This document shows, piece after piece, positions 34,377-46,100 of a DNA stretch of 64,000 nucleotides. The notes below the pieces were generated by a model. It made no database searches and had not been told where the DNA came from. It saw only the letters and a list, made by a program, of their open reading frames with translations. The translations under genes and the position numbers were made by a program. The DNA lies in the NCBI RefSeq assembly GCF_036711975.1, contig NW_027248941.1:1674001-1738000 (forward strand), in the 5' to 3' direction. This DNA comes from Onthophagus taurus (Eukaryota; Arthropoda; Insecta; Coleoptera; Scarabaeidae). How positions within the stretch are numbered: the first letter of the stretch is position 1; every line of letters starts with the position of its first letter.

Positions 34377-37300
34377 GTAAGTAAATGCTTTTCTCGAAAT
34401 TGACGCATTTGAGAGCAAAAATGATAAGATTAGGTACAACTTTCGTTCGAAAAGTTTTTTTGTAACATCATTAGATTCCCGAATACTACCACGACGAAGT
34501 AGTAAAATAACGAAATTCATCAAATTGTCATATTTTCGTATCTATCTCGATATTGACGCATCTGAGAGCAAAAATGAAAGAGAGCAATATTGTTAAGAAT
34601 GAAATTAGCTACAACTTTTGTTCTAAAAGTTTTTTTGTAAAATGATTAGATTCCCGAATATTACCATTACGAAGTAGTAAAATAACGAAATTCATCAAAT
34701 TTTCATATTTTCGTAACTATCTCGATATTGACGCATCTGAGAGTAAAAATGAAAGAGAGCAATATTGCTAAGAATAAGATTAGCTACAACTTTCGTTCAA
34801 AAAGTTTTTTTGTAACATGATTAGATTCCCGAATACTACCATTACGAAGTAGTAAAATAACGAAATTCATCAAATTTTCATATTTTCGTAACTATCTCAA
34901 TATTGACGCATCTGAGAGCAAAAATGAAAGAGAGCAATATTGCTAAGAATAAGATTAGCTACAACTTTCGTTCGAAAAGTTTTTTTGTAACATGATTAGA
35001 TTCCCGAATACTACCATTACGAAGTAGTAAAATAACGAAATTCATCAAATTTTCGTAACTATCTCGATATTGACGCATCTGAGAGCAAAAATTAAAGAGA
35101 GCAATATTGCTAAGGATAAGATTAGCTACAACTTTCGTTCGAAAAGTTTTTTTGTAACATGATTAGATTCCCGAATACTACCATTACGAAGTAGTAAAAT
35201 AACGAAATTCATCAAATTTTCGTAACTATCTCGATATTGACGCATCGGAGAGTAAAAATGAAAGAGAGCAATATTGCTAAGAATAAGATTAGCTACAACT
35301 TTCGTTCGAAAAGTTTTTTTGTAACATGATTAGATTCCCGAATACTACCATTATGAAGTAGTAAAATAACGAAATTCATCAAATTTTTATATTTTCGTAT
35401 CTATCTCGATATTGACGCATCTGAGAGCAAAAATGAAAGAGAGCAATATTGCTAAGAATAAGATTAGCTACAACTTTCGTTCGAAAAGTTTTTTTGTAAA
35501 ATGATTAGATTCCCGAATACTACCATTACGAAGTAGTAAAATAACGAAATTCATCAAATTTTCGTAACTATCTCGATATTGACGCATCTAAGAGCAAAAA
35601 TGAAAGAGAGTAATATTGCTAAGAATAAGATTGGCTACAACTTTCGTTCGAAAAGTTTTTTTGTAACATGATTAGATTCCTGAATGCTACCATTACGAAG
35701 TAATAAAATAACGAAATTCATCAAATTTTTATATTTTCGTATCTATCTCGATATTGACGCATCTGAGAGCAAAAATGAAAGAGAGCAATATTGCTAAGAA
35801 TAAGATTAGCTACAACTTTCGTTCGAAAAGTTTTTTTGTAACATGATTAGATTCCCGAATACTACCATTACGAAGTAGTAAAATAACGAAATTCATCAAA
35901 TTTTTATATTTTCGTATCTATCTCGATATTGACGCATCTGAGAGCAAAAATGGAAGAGAGCAATATTGCTAAGAATAAGATTAGCTACAACTTTCGTTCG
36001 AAAAGTTTTTTTGTAACATGATTAGATTCCCGAATACTACCATTACGAAGTAGTAAAATAACGAAATTTATCAAATTTTTATATTTTCGTATCTATCTCG
36101 ATATTGACGCATCTGAGAGCAAAAATGAAAGAGAGCAATATTGCTAAGAATAAGATTAGCTACAACTTTCGTTCGAAAAGTTTTTTTGTAACATGATCCG
36201 ATTCCAGAATACTACCATTACGAAGTAATAAAATAACGAAATTCATCAAATTTTCATATTTTCGTAACTATCTCAATATTGACGCATCTGAGAGCAAAAA
36301 TGAAAGAGAGCAATATTGCTAAGAATAAGATTAGCTACAACTTTCGTTCGAAAAGTTTTTTTGTAACATGATTAGATTCCCGAATACTACCATTACGAAG
36401 TAGTAAAATAACGAAATTCATCAAATTTTCGTAACTATCTCGATATTGACGCATCTGAGAGCAAAAATTAAAGAGAGCAATATTGCTAAGGATAAGATTA
36501 GCTACAACTTTCGTTCGAAAAGTTTTTTTGTAACATGATTAGATTCCCGAATACTACCATTACGAAGTAGTAAAATAACGAAATTCATCAAATTTTCGTA
36601 ACTATCTCGATATTGACGCATCGGAGAGTAAAAATGAAAGAGAGCAATATTGCTAAGAATAAGATTAGCTACAACTTTCGTTCGAAAAGTTTTTTTGTAA
36701 CATGATTAGATTCCCGAATACTACCATTATGAAGTAGTAAAATAACGAAATTCATCAAATTTTTATATTTTCGTATCTATCTCGATATTGACGCATCTGA
36801 GAGCAAAAATGAAAGAGAGCAATATTGCTAAGAATAAGATTAGCTACAACTTTCGTTCGAAAAGTTTTTTTGTAAAATGATTAGATTCCCGAATACTACC
36901 ATTACGAAGTAGTAAAATAACGAAATTCATCAAATTTTCGTAACTATCTCGATATTGACGCATCTAAGAGCAAAAATGAAAGAGAGTAATATTGCTAAGA
37001 ATAAGATTGGCTACAACTTTCGTTCGAAAAGTTTTTTTGTAACATGATTAGATTCCTGAATGCTACCATTACGAAGTAATAAAATAACGAAATTCATCAA
37101 ATTTTTATATTTTCGTATCTATCTCGATATTGACGCATCTGAGAGCAAAAATGAAAGAGAGCAATATTGCTAAGAATAAGATTAGCTACAACTTTCGTTC
37201 GAAAAGTTTTTTTGTAACATGATTAGATTCCCGAATACTACCATTACGAAGTAGTAAAATAACGAAATTCATCAAATTTTTATATTTTCGTATCTATCTC

Positions 37301-40300
37301 GATATTGACGCATCTGAGAGCAAAAATGGAAGAGAGCAATATTGCTAAGAATAAGATTAGCTACAACTTTCGTTCGAAAAGTTTTTTTGTAACATGATTA
37401 GATTCCCGAATACTACCATTACGAAGTAGTAAAATAACGAAATTTATCAAATTTTTATATTTTCGTATCTATCTCGATATTGACGCATCTGAGAGCAAAA
37501 ATGAAAGAGAGCAATATTGCTAAGAATAAGATTAGCTACAACTTTCGTTCGAAAAGTTTTTTTGTAACATGATCCGATTCCAGAATACTACCATTACGAA
37601 GTAATAAAATAACGAAATTCATCAAATTTTCATATTTTCGTATCTTTCTCAAAATTGACGCATCTGAGAGCAAAAATGAAAGAGAGCAATATTGCTAAGA
37701 ATAAGATTAGCTACAACTTTCGTTCGAAAAGTTTTTTTGTAACATGATCCGATTCCAGAATACTACCATTACGAAGTAATAAAATAACGAAATTCATCAA
37801 ATTTTCATATTTTCGTATCTTTCTCAAAATTGACGCATCTGAGAGCAAAAATGAAAGAGAGCAATATTGCTAAGAATAAGATTAGCTACAACTTTCGTTC
37901 GAAAAGTTTTTTTGTAACATGATTAGATTCCCGAATACTACCATTACGAAGTAATAAAATAACGAAATTCATCAAATTTTCATATTTTCGTATCTTTCTC
38001 AAAATTGACGCATCTGAGAGCAAAAATGAGACAGAGCAATATTGCTAAGAATAAGATTAGCTACAACTTTTGTTCTAAAAGTTTTTTTGTAATATCCTTC
38101 GATTTCCAAATACTACCATTACGTAGTAGTAAAATAACGAAATTCATCAAATTTTCATATTTTCGTAACTATCTCGATATTGACGCATCTGAGAGTAAAA
38201 ATGAAAGAGAGCAATATTGCTAAGAATAAGATTAGCTACAACTTTCGTTCGAAAAGTTTTTTTGTAACATGATTAGATTCCCGAATACTACCATTACGAA
38301 GTAGTAAAATAACGAAATTCATCAAATTTTCGTAACTATCTCGATATTGACGCATCTGAGAGCAAAAATGAAAGAGAGCAATATTGCTAAGAATAAGATT
38401 AGCTACAACTTTCGTTCGAAAAGTTTTTTTGTAACATGATTAGATTCCCGAATACTACCATTACGAAGTAGTAAAATAACGAAATTCATCAAATTTTCGT
38501 AACTATCTCGATATTGACGCATCGGAGAGTAAAAATGAAAGAGAGCAATATTGCTAAGAATAAGATTAGCTACAACTTTCGTTCGAAAAGTTTTTTTGTA
38601 ACATGATTAGATTCCCGAATATTACCATTACGAAGTAGTAAAATAACGAAATTCATCAAATTTTTATATTTTCGTATCTATCTCGATATTGACGCATCTG
38701 AGAGCAAAAATGAAAGAGAGTAATATTGCTAAGAATAAGATTAGCTACAACTTTCGTTCGAAAAGTTTTTTTGTAACATTATTAGATTCTCGAGTACTAC
38801 CATTACGAAGTAGTAAAATAACGAAATTCATCAAATTTTCATATTTTCGCAACTATTTCGATATTGACGCATCTGAAAGCAAAAATGAAAGAGAGCAATA
38901 TTGTTAAGAATGAAATTAGCTACAACTTTCGTTCGAAAAGTTTTTTTGTAACATGATTAGATTCCCGAATACTACCATTACGAAGTAGTAAAATAACAAA
39001 ATTCATCAAATTTTCGTATTTTCGTAACTATTTCAATATTGACGCATCTGAGAGCAAAAATGAAAGAGAGCAATATTGTTAAGAATAAGATTAGCTACAA
39101 CTTTCGTTCGAAAAGTTTTTTTGTAACATGATTAGATTCTCGAATACTACCATTACGAAGTAGTAAAATAACGAAATTCATCAAATTTTTATATTTTCGT
39201 ATCTATCTCGATATTGACGCATCTGAGAGCAAAAATGAAAGAGAGTAATATTGCTAAGAATAAGATTAGCTACAACTTTCGTTCGAAAAGTTTTTTTGTA
39301 ACATTATTAGATTCTCGAGTACTACCATTACGAAGTAGTAAAATAACGAAATTCATCAAATTTTCATATTTTCGCAACTATTTCGATATTGACGCATCTG
39401 AAAGCAAAAATGAAAGAGAGCAATATTGTTAAGAATGAAATTAGCTACAACTTTCGTTCGAAAAGTTTTTTTGTAACATGATTAGATTCCCGAATACTAC
39501 CATTACGAAGTAGTAAAATAACAAAATTCATCAAATTTTCGTATTTTCGTAACTATTTCAATATTGACGCATCTGAGAGCAAAAATGAAAGAGAGCAATA
39601 TTGTTAAGAATAAGATTAGCTACAACTTTCGTTCGAAAAGTTTTTTTGTAACATGATTAGATTCTCGAATACTACCATTACGAAGTAGTAAAATAACGAA
39701 ATTCATCAAATTTTCATATTTTGGTAACTATCTCGATATTGACGCATCTGAGAGCAAAAATGAAAGAGAGCAATATTGCTAAGAATAAGATTAGCTACAA
39801 CTTTCGTTCGAAAAGTTTTTTTGTAACATGATTAGATTCCCGAATACTACCATTACGAAGTAGTAAAATAACGAAATTCATCAAATTTTAATATTTTCGT
39901 AACTATCTCGATATTGACGCATCTGAGAGCAAAAATGAAAGAGAGCAATATTGCTAAGAATAAGATTAGCTACAACTTTCGTTGTAAAAGTTTTTTTGTA
40001 AAATGATTAGATTCCCGAATACTACCATTACGAAGTAGTAAAATAACGAAATTCATCAAATTTTCATATTTTCGTATTTTTCTCGATATTGACGCATCTG
40101 AGAGCAAAAATGAAAGAGAGCAATATTGCTAAGAATAAGATTAGCTACAACTTTCGTTGTAAAAGTTTTTTTGTAAAATGATTAGATTCCCGAATACTAC
40201 CATTACGAAGTAGTAAAATAACGAAATTCATCAAATTTTCATATTTTCGTAACTATCTCGATATTGACGCATCTGAGAACAAAAATGAAAGAGAGCAATA

Positions 40301-41863
40301 TTGCTAAGAATAAGATTAGCTACAACTTTCGTTCGAAAAGTTTTTTTGTAAAATGATTAGATTCCCGAATACTACCATTACGAAGTAGTAAAATAACGAA
40401 ATTCATCAAATTTTTATATTTTCGTATCTATCTCGATATTGACGCATCTGAGAGCAAAAATGAAAGAGAGCAATATTGCTAAGAATAAGATTAGCTACAA
40501 CTTTCGTTCAAAAAGTTTTTTTGTAACATGATTAGATTCCCGAATATTACCATTACGAAGTAGTAAAATAACGAAATTCATCAAATTTTCGTAACTATCT
40601 CGATATTGACGCATCTGAAAGCAAAAATGAAAAAGAGCAATATTGCTAAGAATAAGATTAGCTACAACTTTCGTTCGAAAAGTTTTTTTGTAAAATAATT
40701 AAATTCCCGAATACTACCATTACGAAGTAGTAAAATAACGAAATTCATCAAATTTTCATATTTTCGTATCTATCTCGAAATTGACGCATGTGAGAGCAAA
40801 AATTAAAGAGAGCAATATTGCTAAGGATAAGATTAGCTACAACTTTCGTTCGAAAAGTTTTTTTGTAACATGATTAGATTCCCGAATGCTACCATTACGA
40901 AGTAGTAAAATAACGAAATTCATCAAATTTTCATATTTTCGTAACTATCTCGATATTGACGCATCTGAGAACAAAAATGAAAGAGAGCAATATTGCCAAG
41001 AATAAGATTAGCTACAACTTTCGTTCGAAAAGTTTTTTTGTAACATGATTAGATTCCCGAATATTACCATAACGAAGTAGTAAAATAACGAAATTCATCA
41101 AATTTTTATATTTTCGTATCTATCTCGATATTGACGCATCTGAGAGCAAAAATGAAAGAGAGCAATATTGTTAAGAATAAGATTAGCTACAACTTTCGTT
41201 CGAAAAGTTTTTTTGTAACATGATTAGATTCCCGAATATTACCATTACGAAGTAGCAAAATAACGAAATTCATCAAATTTGTATATTTTCGTATCTATCT
41301 CGATATTGACGCATCTGAGAGCAAAAATGAAAGAGAGCAATATTGCTAAGAATAAGATTAGCTACAACTTTCGTTGGAAAAGTTTTTTTGTAACATGATT
41401 AGATTCCCGAATACTACCATTACGAAGTAGTAAAATAACGAAATTCATCAAATTTTCATATTTTCGTAACTATCTCGATATTGACGCATCTGAGAGCAAA
41501 AATGAAAGAGAGCAATATTGCTAAGAATAAGATTAGCTACAACTTTCGTTCGAAAAGTTTTTTTGTAACATGATCCGATTCGGTAAATGTTAGATATAAC
41601 CTCAACATTTTTCAAATTCATAAAAGCCACGTTTCTATGATTTTTTTTTGTTTCTAATTAATAAAAGGGAAATTTTAATTGTTAATAATAATTAGATCTA
41701 CGTTGGTTTCGCTTTATTATCCTAAAATAAATCGATTAATAATTAATTTTTGTCAACTAGTCGGTAATGAAGTTATCTACTTTCAAGGTCACTTTAAATT
41801 AGTTCAATTCTGTTTGTGTTTTGTATATTAATTAAATGTTAATACATTTAGAGCTATTTTTAG
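34377..41863 (+). other. RECQ5 intron 1, 7.5 kb, almost wholly satellite
   Basis: The donor GTAAGT at 34377 and the acceptor TATTTTTAG ending at 41863 are both good and keep phase 0. Satellite begins within about 15 bp of the donor and runs to about 41578. Only the last ~285 bp are unique. All other introns assigned in this window, apart from the transposon-filled CFAP61 one, are far smaller. Confidence 0.8.
34391..41578. repeat. ~165-175-bp satellite array B, about 42 monomers
   Basis: Each unit has TATTGACGCATCTGAGAGCA, GAAAGAGAGCAATATTGCTA, AGCTACAACTTTCGTTCGAA and CCGAATACTACCATTACGAA. Units differ by a ~10-bp indel (with or without ATATTTTCGT). A block of 1376 bp (about eight monomers) is repeated: markers at 35041, 35631, 35951 and 36194 recur 1376 bp later. 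A three-monomer block is repeated 525 bp apart (38689 and 39214). It is homologous to array A through the AGAGAGCAATATTG core. Confidence 0.95.
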
Positions 41864-42919
41864 ATTTCAAACATAAAATGTTGTACTCAAGAAAATCTCC
41901 TTTACGATGTCTTTGAAAATTTCCAACCGCAACCAAAAAAACTTGAAACTTTATCTGATTTTTTTCGAAATAGTTCCAAAATGAATTTATTAAAACTAAA
42001 TGAGCTAGATTTAAATAAAACTAAAAATATAAAGGAAATAAAAAATGATTTAAAATGCGAAAATATAAACGTCAATAATGAAGTTGGCGTTATTAAAGAT
42101 GTCGATAAAACAGATTTGGTTAGGGTTGATAAAATTGAGGTTAAGTCAACTTTCGATGGATTTAAACGAGCTAGTGAACTATTTAAAGTAAAATCGAATG
42201 AAAATGTGTTAAATTCATCGATAAAAGTCGACGATGAAACGGAACGTGTAAAAGAAAATCAAGAAATGGATAAAAATAAAATTAAAAATGATGATGGTGG
42301 TAAAATGGTGATCTCCGATAATACAAGACAAGTTATTGAGGAACGTTACGAGAATTTCGAACAAATCATTCGCGATTCTAAACGAATGATGGACGAGATG
42401 AGTGAAAGAATGGTCGATAAAAATAACGTTAAAAAAGACGATGGGGCGAAGAAAAAAGGGAGGGTTAAAGATCATAAACAGCCGGAGAAAAGTAACAAAT
42501 CAATTTCAAAGTTATTCGGTGATGATAGCGAGGAGGAGGAGGGTGTTAATAAAGATGTTGTGAAAAGAAAAGTGGAACTCGATGACGATGAAAAAGGAAA
42601 AAGAAAAAAATTGAAACGAAACGACGATATTAAAAAAGACGGAGAAAATAAATCTGGGAAATTAAAAAAGAACGAAATCGGGCTGTTGGTCGTTAAATTA
42701 TTAACACCGGCGTATACGGAGAAACGATTCGATTCGAAAGAAACGTTTAAAAGTATGGCTCGAACAATATCTCATTCGCTTTTAGATAAAGGTACGTATT
42801 ATTTATTTAAACAAGATTTTCGTAATCGTTTTATTTTTATAGATGAATCGGAAATAAAACGATTCGTCGCCGATTTTCTTTCGAAAAACGAGGAAATCAC
42901 AACAGCAACAACTTTATAA
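41864..42919 (+). CDS. RECQ5: RECQ5 DNA helicase, C-terminal exon(s)
   Basis: The frame is open from the acceptor at 41864 (ISNIKCCTQENLLYDVFENF) through to TAA 42917-42919, in phase with exon 1, so the full protein is about 950 aa against 991 in human. It is rich in Lys, Asp and Glu, with a basic stretch KGKRKKLKR as a likely nuclear signal. KSISKLFGDD sits where human RECQ5 has its PCNA-binding box, but the leading Gln is missing. The last part (IGLLVVKLLTPAYTEKRFDS, KETFKSMARTISHSLL) fits the Set2-Rpb1-interacting domain that binds phosphorylated RNA polymerase II. A 51-bp GTACGT..TTATAG segment at 42792-42842 may be a further intron; removing it restores SHSLLDKDESEIKRF, as in relatives. 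Confidence 0.85.
   Translation: MSNIKCCTQENLLYDVFENFQPQPKKLETLSDFFRNSSKMNLLKLNELDLNKTKNIKEIKNDLKCENINVNNEVGVIKDVDKTDLVRVDKIEVKSTFDGFKRASELFKVKSNENVLNSSIKVDDETERVKENQEMDKNKIKNDDGGKMVISDNTRQVIEERYENFEQIIRDSKRMMDEMSERMVDKNNVKKDDGAKKKGRVKDHKQPEKSNKSISKLFGDDSEEEEGVNKDVVKRKVELDDDEKGKRKKLKRNDDIKKDGENKSGKLKKNEIGLLVVKLLTPAYTEKRFDSKETFKSMARTISHSLLDKGTYYLFKQDFRNRFIFIDESEIKRFVADFLSKNEEITTATTL
42792..42842 (+). other. Candidate 51-bp intron inside the RECQ5 SRI domain
   Basis: It starts AAAG|GTACGT and ends TTTATTTTTATAG|ATG. It is AT-rich and 51 bp long, a multiple of three with no stop, so retained and spliced messages are both translatable. The retained form inserts 17 residues (including YYLFKQDFRNRF) into the helix-rich domain. 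Confidence 0.6.
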
Positions 42920-43140
42920 TACAATAGATCGTAATTATTTCTTCTTTCTTTTAAATCATATTATTAATATTCTCATCTATTAATTGATTTGTTAATCTTG
43001 AGTCAACATTGTACATTATTAAGATTAAAATAGCATTAAGCTAGCATCTAGCTACGTTTAAAACTTAAATATTCATTTAATGTAATTACTCATTTACATT
43101 TTATTCCTTCAAGTCCTAAATCCTATTGATATATATGTTG
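42920..43140 (+). other. RECQ5 3' flank
   Basis: AT-rich 3' untranslated-type sequence. An AATAAA at 43148-43153 lies at the edge of the next array and could be the poly(A) signal. Confidence 0.4.
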
Positions 43141-46100
43141 AGAATATAATAAAATTGATTTTAAACTAATTATAAGGAAGAAAATGAGAATATAACCTCA
43201 AAAATCAAAACGTCAAAGTAGAAATGTCAAAAATGACGTTTAAATTTTAAATGAAGTAAAAAATTTATTGATACTTTTTTTATTAAATAATGGGATAAAT
43301 ACCGTTTAAACAGGATTATAACGGTGTTTTCGAATGAAATTTACTATAATTTTATTAAATCTACAAGTAATTATTGTTATTTTTGGTCTTAAAAAGTGAA
43401 CGGTAAAGTAGAACGCGATTTTATCATTTCGAATTTTCTTTAAAGCTCTTCAAAGTTTAATTAATTATTTTTGTGTCACATTTTTAACCATTACAGATCG
43501 GTAATACTTAAGGCAGTTGTTAATTTATTTATTTATTTTCATTAAATTAAATAAAACGACTAGAAAAATTAAAGGAAAATTAAACGTCAAAAATGACAGT
43601 TGTCATATTTCGCCCTAATAATAATAAAATTGATTTTAAACAGTAATTATAAGGAAAAAAATAGGAATAATAACTTCAAAAATCAAAACGTCAAAGTATA
43701 AATGTCAAATGAAGTAAAAAATTAACCTCATTTTTGTGTATTAAAAATTTATTGATACTTTTTTTTATTAAATAATAGGATAAACACCGTTTAAACAGGA
43801 TTATAGCAGTGTTTTCGAATGAAATTCACTATAATTTTATTAAATCTACAAGTAATTATTGTTATTTTTGGTCTTAAAAAGTGAACGGTAAAGTAGAACG
43901 CGATTTTATCATTTCGAATTTGCTTTAAGGCTCTTAAAAGTTTAATTAATTATTTTTGTGTCACTTTTTTTAACCATTACAGATCGGTAATACTTAAGGC
44001 AGTTGTTAATTTATTTATTTATTCTCATTAAATTAAATAAAACGACTAGAAAAATTAAAGGAAAATTAAACGTCAAAAATGACAGTTATCATATTTCGCC
44101 CTAATAATAATAAAATTGATTTTAAACAGTAATTATAAGGAAAAAATAGGAATTATAACCTCAAAAATCAAAACGTCAAAGTATAATGTCAAAAATGACG
44201 TATAAACATCAAATGAAGTAAAAAATTAACCTCATTTTTGTGTATTAAAAATTTATTGATACTTTTTTTTATTAAATAATAGGATAAACACCGTTTAAAC
44301 AGGATTATAGCGGTGTTTTCGAATGAAATTCACTATAATTTTATTAAATCTACAAGTAATTATTGTTATTTTTGGTCTTAAAAAGTGAACGGTAAAGTAG
44401 AACGCGATTTTATCATTTCGAATTTTCTTTAAGGCTCTTAAAAGTTTAATTAATTATTTTTGTGTCACTTTTTTTAACCATTACAGATCGGTAATACTTA
44501 AGGCAGTTGTTAATTTATTTATTCTCATTAAATTAAATAAAACGACTAGAAAAATTAAAGGAAAATTAAACGTCAAAAATGACAGTTGTCATATTTCGCC
44601 CTAATAATAATAAAATTGATTTTAAACAGTAATTATAAGGAAAAAATAGGAATTATAACCTCAAAAATCAAAACGTCAAAGTATAAATGTCAAAAATGAC
44701 GTTTAAACATCAAATGAAGTAAAAAATTAACCTCATTTTTGTGTATTAAAAATTTATTGATACTTTTTTTATTAAATAATAGGATAAACACCGTTTAAAC
44801 AGGATTATAGCGGTGTTTTCGAATGAAATTCACTATAATTTTATTAAATCTACAAGTAATTATTGTTATTTTTGGTCTTAAAAAGTGAACGGTAAAGTAG
44901 AACGCGATTTTATCATTTCGAATTTTCTTTAAGGCTCTTCAAACTTTAATTAATTATTTTTGTGTCACTTTTTTTAACCATTACAGATCGGTAATACTTA
45001 AGGCAGTTGTTAATTTATTTATTTATTCCCATTAAATTAAATAAAACGACTAGAAAAATTAAAGGAAACTTAAACGTCAAAAATGACAGTTGTCATATTT
45101 CGCCCTAATAATAATAAAATTGATTTTAAACAGTAATTATAAGGAAAAAATAGGAATTATAACCTCAAAAATCAAAACGTCGAAGTATAAATGTCAAAAA
45201 TGACGTTTAAACATTAAATGAAGTAAAAAATCAACCTTATTTTTGTGTATTAAAAATTTATTGATACTTTTTTTATTAATTAATAGGATAAACACCGTTT
45301 AAACAGGATTATAGCGGTGTTTTCGAATGAAATTCACTATAATTTTATTAAATCTACAAGTAATTATTGTTATTTTTGGTCTTAAAAAGTGAACGGTAAA
45401 GTAGAACGCGATTTTATCATTTCGAATTTTCTTTAAGGCTCTTCAAACTTTAATTAATTATTTTTGTGTCACTTTTTTAACCATTACAGATCGGTAATAC
45501 ATAAGGCAGTTGTTAATTTATTTATTTATTCTCATTAAATTAAATAAAACGACTAGAAAAATTAAAGGAAAATTAAACGTCAAAAATGACAGTTATCATA
45601 TTTCGCCCTAATAATAATAAAATTGATTTTAAACAGTAATTATAAGGAAAAAATAGGAATTATAACCTCAAAAATCAAAACGTCAAAGTATAATGTCAAA
45701 AATGACGTATAAACATCAAATGAAGTAAAAAATTAACCTCATTTTTGTGTATTAAAAATTTATTGATACTTTTTTTTATTAAATAATAGGATAAACACCG
45801 TTTAAACAGGATTATAGCGGTGTTTTCGAATGAAATTCACTATAATTTTATTAAATCTACAAGTAATTATTGTTATTTTTGGTCTTAAAAAGTGAACGGT
45901 AAAGTAGAACGCGATTTTATCATTTCGAATTTTCTTTAAGGCTCTTAAAAGTTTAATTAATTATTTTTGTGTCACTTTTTTTAACCATTACAGATCGGTA
46001 ATACTTAAGGCAGTTGTTAATTTATTTATTCTCATTAAATTAAATAAAACGACTAGAAAAATTAAAGGAAAATTAAACGTCAAAAATGACAGTTGTCATA

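Noticed and set aside
38005-39432. 72-codon open frames in array B
   Set aside because: Same explanation; the two identical ones are the 525-bp duplicated block.
28614-41578. CRISPR-like reading of the arrays
   Set aside because: Whole units repeat head to tail with no unique spacers; this is eukaryotic satellite DNA.
41981-42919. Separate lysine-rich protein gene starting at 41981
   Set aside because: The frame is open upstream to a splice acceptor at 41863 in phase with RECQ5 exon 1, and the end fits the RECQ5 SRI domain.
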